From the NCBI GenBank assembly GCA_050303415.1, contig JBNLBS010000010.1:62001-126000 (forward strand): a stretch of DNA of 64,000 nt. Reading direction: 5' to 3'. Under the pieces are notes generated by a model. The model saw only the letters and a list, made by a program, of their open reading frames with translations, made no database searches and was not told where the DNA came from. Origin of the DNA: JBNLBS01 sp050303415 (GTDB taxonomy: Bacteria; Pseudomonadota; Gammaproteobacteria; Methylococcales; Methylomonadaceae). A program made the position numbers and the translations under genes. How positions within the stretch are numbered: the stretch's first letter is position 1; each line of letters starts with the position of its first letter. Below are positions 33,863 through 41,968 of the stretch, one piece after another.

Positions 33863-34822
33863 TCAAACACGTAAGTCAGTAATGTGCCGACAGAACCAGT
33901 CATAAGTGTGACTTAAGCCTTCTGTTAATGAAATAGAGGGTTGCCAGCCTAAGGCCGCAAGTTTAGTAGTATCCAGTAATTTTCTGGGTGTTCCATCCGG
34001 TTTACTGCTGTCAAATTTAATTTGCCCCTGGTAATTGACTACTTTTGCGATGGTTAAGGCCAGGTCTTTGATGCTGCAGTCTTTTCCAGTTCCTATATTG
34101 ATATGGGAAAGCATGGGGTCGGTATGCTTTTGATAATTCGTTAGTGGGATATTCATTAAATGTATACAGGCAGATGCCATATCATCCACATAGAGGAACT
34201 CCCGTTTGGGAGTGCCCGAACCCCAAACTACGACTTCCGGTTGTTTATTGACTTTTGCTTCATGAAATCGGCGGATCAAGCCGGGAATAACGTGGGAGTT
34301 TTCCGGGTGGAAATTATCATTAATGCCATATAAGTTGGTCGGCATTACACTTCGATAGTCCACTCCGTATTGGCGGTTATAGGATTCACAGAGTTTGATG
34401 CCGGCAATTTTTGCGATGGCGTATGGCTCATTGGTGGACTCTAATGCGCCGGTTAATAATTCGGTTTCCTTCATGGGTTGTTCGGCAAGCTTCGGGTAAA
34501 TGCAGGATGAGCCTAAAAATAATAGCTTTTTTACCTTGGATTGATATGCGGCATGCACAATATTGGCTTCTATCATCAGGTTTTGATAAATAAATTCGGC
34601 CGGATATTCCTTATTAGCCCATATTCCGCCCACTTTGGCCGCTGCAAGGTAAATTTGATCGACTTTTTTATCTGCCAGGAAATCAGTCACCTCAGCTTGG
34701 GATGTCAGATCAAGTTCCTTATGTGTTGCGGTAATCAGTTCTGTGTCTTCGGATTTCAATCGGCGACAAATGGCTGACCCTACCATACCGTTATGACCGG
34801 CAACATAAATACGTTGTTTCAT
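33863..34822 (-). CDS. fcl: GDP-L-fucose synthase
   Basis: A 319-residue short-chain dehydrogenase (Fcl/WcaG) that epimerises and reduces GDP-4-keto-6-deoxymannose to GDP-L-fucose. The Rossmann motif reads VAGHNGMVGSAI; catalytic Ser/Tyr/Lys appear in FLGSSCIYPK and NEPYAIAKIAGIKLCESYNRQYG. TNLYGINDNFHPENSHVIP is diagnostic. It lies five bases after gmd on the same strand. Confidence 0.95.
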   Translation of the reverse strand: MKQRIYVAGHNGMVGSAICRRLKSEDTELITATHKELDLTSQAEVTDFLADKKVDQIYLAAAKVGGIWANKEYPAEFIYQNLMIEANIVHAAYQSKVKKLLFLGSSCIYPKLAEQPMKETELLTGALESTNEPYAIAKIAGIKLCESYNRQYGVDYRSVMPTNLYGINDNFHPENSHVIPGLIRRFHEAKVNKQPEVVVWGSGTPKREFLYVDDMASACIHLMNIPLTNYQKHTDPMLSHINIGTGKDCSIKDLALTIAKVVNYQGQIKFDSSKPDGTPRKLLDTTKLAALGWQPSISLTEGLSHTYDWFCRHITDLRV

Positions 34823-34827
34823 ATTTC

Positions 34828-35943
34828 TTATTCTTTGTGTAAGGCGACGGCATAGCCATGCTGTTTAAGTAAGGCAAATTGTTTTGCACTGTTTAAATCG
34901 TGTTGAACCATCTCAGAGATGAGTTCTGAGACTGTGATTTTGGGTGTCCAGCCCAGCTTTTCTTTGGCCTTGCTTGGATCGCCCAACAGGGTTTCGACTT
35001 CAGCGGGACGATAATATTTGGGATCGACAGCAATGATAACATCGCCCGGTTTGAGCTTGATAGCATCGTCACCGGTAATTGATTCCACGATGCCTTTTTC
35101 ATCAATACCGGTTCCCTGCCAGGAGAGAGTAATACCCAATTCTTTAGCCGCCATTTCGACAAATTGACGCACTGAATATTGTTTACCGGTGGCAATCACA
35201 TAGTCCTCAGGCTGTTCCTGTTGAAGCATAAGCCATTGCATCTCGACGTAATCTTTAGCATGGCCCCAGTCTCTTAACGCATCCATATTACCCAGGTACA
35301 GACACTGCTCAAGTCCTTGGGAAATATTGGATAGGGCGCGAGTTATTTTTCGGGTAACAAAGGTTTCTCCGCGCCGAGGCGACTCATGGTTAAAGAGAAT
35401 ACCGTTACAGGCGTACATGCCATATGCTTCTCGATAATTGACTGCAATCCAGTAGGCATACATTTTTGCGACGGCATAGGGAGAACGGGGATAAAAAGGT
35501 GTGGTTTCTTTTTGTGGAGTTTCCTGAACCAAGCCGAATAACTCTGAGGTGGATGCCTGATAAAAGCGGGTCTTTTTTTCCAGGCCTAAAAAACGGATCG
35601 CTTCAAGTAAGCGAAGTGTTCCTACTGCATCGACATCAGCCGTGTATTCAGGTGATTCAAATGAAACAGCAACATGTGATTGAGCCCCAAGATTGTAGAC
35701 TTCATCCGGTTGTATTTGTTGTAAGATCCGAGTTAAGTTTGAACTGTCAGTCAGGTCGCCATAATGTAAACGGAAGTTAACGTTGGCTTCATGCGGATCC
35801 TGATAAATATGATCTATCCGTTCGGTATTAAATGATGAGGCACGGCGTTTAATGCCATGAACTTCATAGCCTTTTTCCAGTAAAAATTCAGCCAGGTAAG
35901 AACCATCCTGTCCTGTGATTCCTGTTATTAAAGCTTTTTTCAA
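34828..35943 (-). CDS. gmd: GDP-mannose 4,6-dehydratase
   Basis: A 371-residue NADP-dependent dehydratase that turns GDP-mannose into GDP-4-keto-6-deoxymannose. ALITGITGQDGSYLAEFLL, YNLGAQSHVAVSFESPEYT, QASTSELFG and FYPRSPYAVAKMYAYW are diagnostic. The start codon is TTG, supported by GGAG six bases upstream and by exact alignment with the family N-terminus. With manC, manB and fcl it completes the route to GDP-L-fucose. Confidence 0.96.
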   Translation of the reverse strand: MKKALITGITGQDGSYLAEFLLEKGYEVHGIKRRASSFNTERIDHIYQDPHEANVNFRLHYGDLTDSSNLTRILQQIQPDEVYNLGAQSHVAVSFESPEYTADVDAVGTLRLLEAIRFLGLEKKTRFYQASTSELFGLVQETPQKETTPFYPRSPYAVAKMYAYWIAVNYREAYGMYACNGILFNHESPRRGETFVTRKITRALSNISQGLEQCLYLGNMDALRDWGHAKDYVEMQWLMLQQEQPEDYVIATGKQYSVRQFVEMAAKELGITLSWQGTGIDEKGIVESITGDDAIKLKPGDVIIAVDPKYYRPAEVETLLGDPSKAKEKLGWTPKITVSELISEMVQHDLNSAKQFALLKQHGYAVALHKE

Positions 35944-36042
35944 TGTTATCTCCTTGGCTTGTCTTTTGAGTGATGAATTATTGCTGCAATTCAGGAGTAA
36001 TCAGTATGAGGCAAAAATATTCCAGCGGTAATTGATGCTGAT

Positions 36043-36987
36043 TTAAAATGGCAGCCAATGTTTCCATGTGCGTTGAGAGGGCAAGGGTTTTATTTCCGGC
36101 TCGATTAAAGTAAAGAAACGCTTGGCCAGTACATTATAACTATGATTCTGAGTTGCCAAGCGGTATCCATTTTCAGCAATTTTATCGCTTAATTTCTGAT
36201 CTTGCTGAAGCAACCGGATTTTATTCTGTAGTTCATTAATATCTCTATACAACACAATATTTTCCATATCGATTAAGCCTTGCTGTTTCTCTTCAGCACC
36301 TTGACGAAATGCGATGAGTACGCAGCCGCAGGCCATGGCTTCGAAATTTTTTGTCATATACTCTGTTAAGCCGATATCCGCACTGACAAAATAGCGAATA
36401 CGGTTAAGCGTTTCGACATATTCTTTACCCGGTTCAGTTCTTATGATGGTTAGCCCCATCGTTTTTTGCAGTGTGGTTAAGAACTGTTCTCGTTGTGCAT
36501 AGGTAGCGCTTTTGGTTCTACCGATAAAACCTAATTCTATATCGCGTTTGCAATATGTCAGCTTCATTAATGTGTGGTCAAAGCCTTTAGGCAAAAAACA
36601 TACATCCAGGCCTTCGCGTTTTAGTTTTTCAGTCAAATTGACGCCAGTGCAAACAAGACGGAAGCTTGCTAATGACCGATAAAACTTTAAAAATTTATTG
36701 TGCCATTTTGAATTAGGAATATAATTTTGACAGGCATCCTCTTCCAAAATAATTAAGTTTGGAATGGTGCGAATATATCGGCTTTGTTTATATATTCGTT
36801 TGAAATGGAGGTCAAATATTATTCTGTCATATTGAGCTACATTAATGTCTTTAAAGAACCGGGAAAGTTGGCTTTGTTCGGTCTTATCCAAATGTCTGAT
36901 GTCCAGATGGCATAGATCACCTAGAACCTTGTAAAAAGCATCGTTATTGGGCAATCGCTGGTCGGCAACTAAAGCTAATACTTTCAT
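36043..36987 (-). CDS. Glycosyltransferase, GT-B type
   Basis: A 314-residue probable family 1-like glycosyltransferase. The C-terminal half has LGFIGRTKSATYAQREQFL, a Rossmann start, and ADIGLTEYMTKNFEAMACGCVLIAFRQG, the E-x7-E like nucleotide-sugar motif with MACG. The N-terminal half lacks a recognisable acceptor motif. It probably adds a sugar during synthesis of the surface glycan encoded here; donor and acceptor unknown. Confidence 0.75.
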   Translation of the reverse strand: MKVLALVADQRLPNNDAFYKVLGDLCHLDIRHLDKTEQSQLSRFFKDINVAQYDRIIFDLHFKRIYKQSRYIRTIPNLIILEEDACQNYIPNSKWHNKFLKFYRSLASFRLVCTGVNLTEKLKREGLDVCFLPKGFDHTLMKLTYCKRDIELGFIGRTKSATYAQREQFLTTLQKTMGLTIIRTEPGKEYVETLNRIRYFVSADIGLTEYMTKNFEAMACGCVLIAFRQGAEEKQQGLIDMENIVLYRDINELQNKIRLLQQDQKLSDKIAENGYRLATQNHSYNVLAKRFFTLIEPEIKPLPSQRTWKHWLPF

Positions 36988-37091
36988 ATTTAAACTAAGT
37001 GAAAATTCAACTGATTAATTTTATATTTGAGATGATACAATTTATCGCCATAAAACAATAAAGAATATTTACTTTTAACAGACTTAATTTC

Positions 37092-37946
37092 ATGAAAAAT
37101 GTCCCCATCGTTACAATCGCAATATCTTCATATAATCACGAAAAATATATTGAGCAATGTTTGAACAGCGTTTTAAAGCAAACATATCCGGCTATTGAAT
37201 TGCTTGTTATTGATGATGGCTCAACGGATGACACTCCCAACATAATACAAAAAATGAGTGAACAACATGGTTTTTATTTCGAGCGTCAATTCAATAAAGG
37301 CCTAACCCGTACCTTAAATAAAGCACTTGCCATGGCAAAAGGAAAGTATTTTGCCCCCCTGGGTTCGGATGACATGATTTTTCCGAATAAAACCCAAATA
37401 CAGGTAGACGTTTTGGAAAAGGATGATTCGATAGCAGTGTGTGGAGGTAATATCATTGAGGTGGATCAGGATGGCAAACAGAGAAAAAAACAGGCCTTTC
37501 ATAGCTATAGAGAATTGAATTTTGACGATCTATTACTGAATAGAAAACCTGGTTTGCCAGCGCCGACATTAATGTTAAGAACCGACTGTTTTCGTGATCT
37601 GGGGGGCTATAATACCGAAATCAGGCTGGAAGATTTATATAGCCAGTTATTGCTGGCTCAAAACGGCTACAAACTGGTAGGCGTGGATGAGGTATTGTCG
37701 TACTATCGGGTACATTCGACCAATACCTACAAAAATTTTCAGTTTATGGTGGATAATGTACTGCAGACTTTCTCGCTATTTAAGTCAGCGGAAAACTATG
37801 ACCGAGCAGTCAATAAATATTTAATCAGCATGTTTGTAAAAACAGCGAATAAAGATAAACAGTTAGCTAAGAAACTTTTAAAGTCAATTGATAAAAAGTT
37901 TTATTCTATTCGAATTCTTAAAGGGCTTTATCGTTTGTTGAGTTAA
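37092..37946 (+). CDS. Family 2 glycosyltransferase
   Basis: A 284-residue GT-A transferase. It starts VPIVTIAISSYNHEKYIEQC, followed by LLVIDDGSTDDT and the metal motif PLGSDDMIFP; a later acidic segment LEDLYSQLLLAQNG and HSTNTYKN complete the family pattern. It has no membrane helix and probably acts on a lipid-linked sugar at the inner face. It is the only plus-strand gene inside the minus-strand sugar genes. Confidence 0.85.
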   Translation: MKNVPIVTIAISSYNHEKYIEQCLNSVLKQTYPAIELLVIDDGSTDDTPNIIQKMSEQHGFYFERQFNKGLTRTLNKALAMAKGKYFAPLGSDDMIFPNKTQIQVDVLEKDDSIAVCGGNIIEVDQDGKQRKKQAFHSYRELNFDDLLLNRKPGLPAPTLMLRTDCFRDLGGYNTEIRLEDLYSQLLLAQNGYKLVGVDEVLSYYRVHSTNTYKNFQFMVDNVLQTFSLFKSAENYDRAVNKYLISMFVKTANKDKQLAKKLLKSIDKKFYSIRILKGLYRLLS

Positions 37947-37982
37947 ATTTGGTGTATGAAGACATTGTAATTAACCGGCTAT

Positions 37983-38591
37983 CTAATAGTTATAAACATT
38001 ACTGATAACTTTTGCCGGATTGCCTGCCGCGATAGAGTTTTTAGGGATATTTCCGGTTACTACTGAACCGGCACCGATAACGCTGTTTCGGCCAATGGTA
38101 ACGCCTTTTAGAATGATTGAGTTAATACCGATCCAAACATTGTCCTCTATTATTACTTGCCTGGTGACGCCGGGTTCAGATCTTTTCTCAGGGTGTATGC
38201 CGTGAAAATCAGCGTCAAAAATTTTTACTTGGGAACCAATTAAGCAGTGACTACCAATTTTTATTAATGATCTCGATATTAATTCACTGCCGTTCATTAT
38301 ACTGGTTTTATCACCGATTATAATACGGGCGCCGTTCTCCCGTGGCTGGAATAATATTGGGGCGCTGTTTGCACCAGCCAAGCTGTAACCAAGTTGAACA
38401 CGATTGCCTAGTTTTAACGTACCTGGGCCTTGAAATCGGACAGGAACATGCAGTTTGATCTTTTTTTCTATCAAAATCGTGCCGCCATGAAGCCAAACAG
38501 ATAATTTCAGACTTAATCTATAGAATGGACGTAATATAAGCTTTTCCAGCCAAATTATAAATCTAAGCTGTATTTTTTTTTGACTTTTCAT
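37983..38591 (-). CDS. Left-handed beta-helix acyltransferase
   Basis: About 202 residues. An amphipathic N-terminus is followed by hexapeptide repeats (IKIGSHCLIGSQVKIFDADFHGIH, VWIGINSIILKGVTIGRNSVIGAG, and the ending AAGNPAKVI) typical of maltose/galactoside O-acetyltransferases (WbbJ-like). It probably O-acetylates a sugar of the surface glycan. The ATG is preferred; a TTG four codons upstream is open. No clear ribosome site for either. Confidence 0.78.
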   Translation of the reverse strand: MKSQKKIQLRFIIWLEKLILRPFYRLSLKLSVWLHGGTILIEKKIKLHVPVRFQGPGTLKLGNRVQLGYSLAGANSAPILFQPRENGARIIIGDKTSIMNGSELISRSLIKIGSHCLIGSQVKIFDADFHGIHPEKRSEPGVTRQVIIEDNVWIGINSIILKGVTIGRNSVIGAGSVVTGNIPKNSIAAGNPAKVISNVYNY

Positions 38592-38663
38592 TGTTTTGAT
38601 CAAGCGTAATATCCGACCTAAATTTTATACCTTAGCCCTGTTTAGTGAGAGTATGTTGAGTTC

Positions 38664-39764
38664 TTAAGAATAATGTAAAAGTTTTTCAAGAATATAGTCT
38701 TGTTCATGCTCTGTTAAATGAGGGCCAATAGGCAGGCTAACAACTTCTGATGCCATTGTTTCAGTAATCGAGAAGCTTCCTTTTTTTAAATTAAGATGAT
38801 CATAAGCTTCGGATAAATGAGGTGGAATCGGGTAATGAATCAAATGACCGATACCATTTTGGCTTAAAAAATCTATTAAAGCAGATCTGTCTTTTACCCG
38901 TATCACATATAAATGCCAGGCATGCTTTAGCCCATTCTGGCTGGCCGGGTTTTGTATAACTGGGTGTTGAGCCAGGCAATTGGTATAGTTTTTTGCCAGG
39001 GCTTGTCTTCTATCGTTCCAGCTATCCAGGTGCTTTAATTTGACCCGCAAGAATGCCGCTTGAATTTCGTCCAGTCGGTTATTAAAGCCCTGGCAAATAT
39101 TTTTATATTTAATTTTTGAACCATAGTTTCTTAGTATTCGGATTGCTTCAGCCAGTTCAGGGTCATTGGTAGTAATAGCCCCTCCGTCTCCCTGGGCACC
39201 AAGGTTTTTACCGGGATAAAAACTGAACCCGGCTGCGTCGCCAAGACTACCAACTCTTTTGTCTTTATATTTGGCACCATGTGCCTGAGCAGCATCTTCT
39301 ATCACTTTAAGTTGGTGTTTCTTCGCTATTTTATTAATGCCATCCATATCCGCAGGCTGTCCATACAAATGAACGGCAATAATGGCCTTGGTATTTTTAG
39401 TAATAGCTTGTTTAATAAGGTCCGGGTTCAGATTGAAAGTTTTTTGCTCCGGTTCGACAGGAATCGGGGTCGCTCCAACATGGGATACAGCCAACCAAGT
39501 GGCAATATAGGTATTGGCAGGAACAATAACTTCATCACCTTCACCAATTTGTAAGGCTCTTAATATTAAGATCAGCGCATCCAAACCGTTACTGACCCCA
39601 ACGCAATATTTAGTTTGGCAATAGTTGGCAAATTCCTGCTCAAAAGCTTCAACTTCTTCACCTAGAATATACCAGCCGGAATTCATCACGCGCTGATAGG
39701 CGTTATCCATTTCCTCTTTTAATTCAAGGTAAGGCGCTTTTAAATCCAAAAAAGGGATATGCAT
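38664..39764 (-). CDS. DegT/DnrJ/EryC1/StrS aminotransferase (FdtB-like)
   Basis: A 366-residue PLP sugar aminotransferase. MHIPFLDLKAPYLELKEEMD and SGWYILGEEVEAFEQEFA match sugar aminotransferases; the PLP Lys lies in FSFYPGKNLGAQGDGGAI. It overlaps the upstream WxcM-like gene by one base. That pairing implies transamination of dTDP-3-keto-6-deoxyhexose to a 3-amino-3,6-dideoxy sugar (as FdtB or QdtB). Exact sugar not determinable by eye. Confidence 0.88.
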   Translation of the reverse strand: MHIPFLDLKAPYLELKEEMDNAYQRVMNSGWYILGEEVEAFEQEFANYCQTKYCVGVSNGLDALILILRALQIGEGDEVIVPANTYIATWLAVSHVGATPIPVEPEQKTFNLNPDLIKQAITKNTKAIIAVHLYGQPADMDGINKIAKKHQLKVIEDAAQAHGAKYKDKRVGSLGDAAGFSFYPGKNLGAQGDGGAITTNDPELAEAIRILRNYGSKIKYKNICQGFNNRLDEIQAAFLRVKLKHLDSWNDRRQALAKNYTNCLAQHPVIQNPASQNGLKHAWHLYVIRVKDRSALIDFLSQNGIGHLIHYPIPPHLSEAYDHLNLKKGSFSITETMASEVVSLPIGPHLTEHEQDYILEKLLHYS

Positions 39765-40690
39765 TATTCTATTGCCCGCTTAAAATCATCGTAGTCTCTG
39801 ATGTAATCATCAGCATCATAGCAATCAGAAGCAAGAACTAATAATACGGCATCGGTTGAATATTTATATTGTACGCCCCAGACCATAGGTGGAATATGCA
39901 GGCCCACTCCCGGGTTGTCTAAAACGACTTCGACCGCATCGTGCCCATCGTCTACCATAACGGTACATGAACCTTTGGTGCAAACCAAAAATTGATGGCA
40001 GGCTTTATGTGCATGTTCACCTCTGACATCTTTGCTGGGTACAGCATAAACAAGGAAATAACGTTTAGGAATAAATGGGAGGTACCTATCATATTCGCCA
40101 AAAGACAAGGCACCTCTCAAGTCCTTGATTACTGGAAGTGAAATCAAGTTGACGACAGACTTTTTTAATATATTTTTGCTGCCCTTAACCGGAGGGGTTA
40201 TGTGACTAATACGTTGGTTTTTTGCATTGACATAACCAACAATCTGAGCGGGGTTACCAGTAACAACAGCATTGGGAGGTACATCTTTTGTCACAACTGC
40301 ACCGGCTCCTACCATGGCCTTTTCGCCAATGGTTATTCCCGGCAGAACTGTTGCATTTGCGCCTATTGAGGCACCCTTATGTATTATTATGTGTTGAAAT
40401 TTCTCGGGATATTGTTTGGATCTGGGATGTTTGTCATTGGTAAATGTTGCATTAGGACCTATAAACACATTATCCTCTACCCGAAGCCCTTCCCATAAAT
40501 AAACACCACTTTTAACCGTGACATTGTTTCCGAGAATAACATCATTTTCGATAAAACAGTGAGCATTAATATTGCAGTTTTTACCAATCTCCGCGCCAGG
40601 CAATACAATTGAAAATTGCCAGATTTTACTGTCTTTTCCAATTTTATTGGATTGAACATCGGCTAAAGGGTGGATAAAGCTAGTCGTCAT
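39764..40690 (-). CDS. WxcM-like fusion: N-acetyltransferase + 3,4-ketoisomerase
   Basis: A 308-residue fusion. The first ~160 residues are hexapeptide beta-helix acyltransferase (HPLADVQSNKIGKDSKIWQF, VEDNVFIGPNATFTND, TVLPGITIGEKAMVGAGAVV). The last ~135 residues form a cupin of the FdtA/WxcM type (LPVIKDLRGALSFGEYDR, FLVYAVPSKDVRGEHAHKAC). The isomerase turns dTDP-4-keto-6-deoxyglucose into the 3-keto sugar, and the transferase acetylates the 3-amino group after FdtB acts. RmlA and RmlB, which supply the substrate, are not in this window. It overlaps the next upstream gene by 11 bases. Confidence 0.88.
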   Translation of the reverse strand: MTTSFIHPLADVQSNKIGKDSKIWQFSIVLPGAEIGKNCNINAHCFIENDVILGNNVTVKSGVYLWEGLRVEDNVFIGPNATFTNDKHPRSKQYPEKFQHIIIHKGASIGANATVLPGITIGEKAMVGAGAVVTKDVPPNAVVTGNPAQIVGYVNAKNQRISHITPPVKGSKNILKKSVVNLISLPVIKDLRGALSFGEYDRYLPFIPKRYFLVYAVPSKDVRGEHAHKACHQFLVCTKGSCTVMVDDGHDAVEVVLDNPGVGLHIPPMVWGVQYKYSTDAVLLVLASDCYDADDYIRDYDDFKRAIE

Positions 40691-41900
40691 AATTTATAAA
40701 AAAATTGGTTGTTTGTCTTAAGGCAAAACCGGCTTGAGTCGCTATATATAAAGCAAAAGGTAGCCAGATGATAAACCATTGTTCTTTAGGACGGGAAAAA
40801 AAAGCGCCGCCTTCTGTTAACGCGCAGGCAGAACCAAAGACAATGACTAAAAACAAGGTTCGATTTAAAAATGAATTTGATTTTAACATCATTTCTTTGA
40901 ATATCTGCCAATACAAAAATAACCATAAGGTAAAACCAATAACACCGGTGCGTAATAAAACTGATAAATGAATATTATGTGGTTCCGCCCAGGCAAAATT
41001 TCGTGATGTTGGATGGGGTACGGCAAAACTATTGTCCATACCGATGCCCAAAATAGGGTGTTGACTATAGACGCCCAAGCTATAACTCCATATATAAGGT
41101 CTATACGACAGTCCGCGATTGATAAATTGCTCAGGGTAACAGAAATAAATCAGTATGCCGCAAGTTAAACAGGCAATAAAAATAAACGATGCTTTTTTAT
41201 TGCGATTAATGATTAAAAAAGCCAGCAACATAAAGGCTAAACCCAATAACGGTGTTCTGGAGTGGGTCATCAAAACAAAGACAGTAACGGGCATTAAGAG
41301 GATAAAGACTAAGCTATTTTTTTTCCAGCCCCAATCCATTTGTATTAATAGTGCCAGTAAAAAGGCCATATAAAAGCCAAATACATGAGCAGACAATAAG
41401 GGATTGTATAACACGCCCGATCCGGTGATTCTAGTTCCTAGCTGAGCATTGGCAATGGCATAATGCTGGATTAAAAAATACCCGGCATAAACAGATGCGC
41501 CGATACATGCAAGCATTAATGTCTGTATAAACCGCTTGGGGGAATAGGTATAAATACAAACGAATGCCATTATAAATGAAAAAATATACAGTGCGCGTTT
41601 TAAGTAGTGCAAGAAACTTCGGTCGGTATCAGACCAAAAAACACTGAAGCAGGCAAAAAGCAGAAAGATAAGCGCAGCTTTAAAAATTGAAGACAATTTA
41701 ACCGCATAGATTAATCGCCACTCAAATAATAATGTCAGAATCACCGGCGCCAGAATTGCCCAATAAAAAACTGTTTTAAATTCATTACGACCCGTTAAGA
41801 AAAACATACCCCAAAAGAAACTTAATGTACCGATTGGGAGTAGGTATAAACTGATGTATCTGGCAATATGTCCTTTTTTTTCTAAAATTAAGTCCATCAT
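40680..41900 (-). CDS. O-antigen ligase/polymerase-type membrane protein
   Basis: A 406-residue polytopic membrane protein with about ten to twelve helices. A large periplasmic loop with GLSYRPYIWSYSLGVYSQHPILGIGMDNSF and HNIHLSVLLRTGVIGF matches the Wzy_C/O-antigen ligase family (WaaL or Wzy). It likely polymerises or ligates the glycan made by this locus. WaaL and Wzy cannot be told apart from sequence by eye. It overlaps the WxcM-like gene, so they share a transcript. Confidence 0.85.
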   Translation of the reverse strand: MMDLILEKKGHIARYISLYLLPIGTLSFFWGMFFLTGRNEFKTVFYWAILAPVILTLLFEWRLIYAVKLSSIFKAALIFLLFACFSVFWSDTDRSFLHYLKRALYIFSFIMAFVCIYTYSPKRFIQTLMLACIGASVYAGYFLIQHYAIANAQLGTRITGSGVLYNPLLSAHVFGFYMAFLLALLIQMDWGWKKNSLVFILLMPVTVFVLMTHSRTPLLGLAFMLLAFLIINRNKKASFIFIACLTCGILIYFCYPEQFINRGLSYRPYIWSYSLGVYSQHPILGIGMDNSFAVPHPTSRNFAWAEPHNIHLSVLLRTGVIGFTLWLFLYWQIFKEMMLKSNSFLNRTLFLVIVFGSACALTEGGAFFSRPKEQWFIIWLPFALYIATQAGFALRQTTNFFINYDD

Positions 41901-41968
41901 CTGTCAAAAGATTAAAGTTAGGTTCCTTAAGGTATTATATCCGTGTAGAAAACATTAATTAATACATT

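Noticed and set aside
30986..41900. Horizontal genomic island with tRNA attachment
   Set aside because: No integrase, flanking direct repeat or tRNA was found at the borders; mixed strands alone are not enough.
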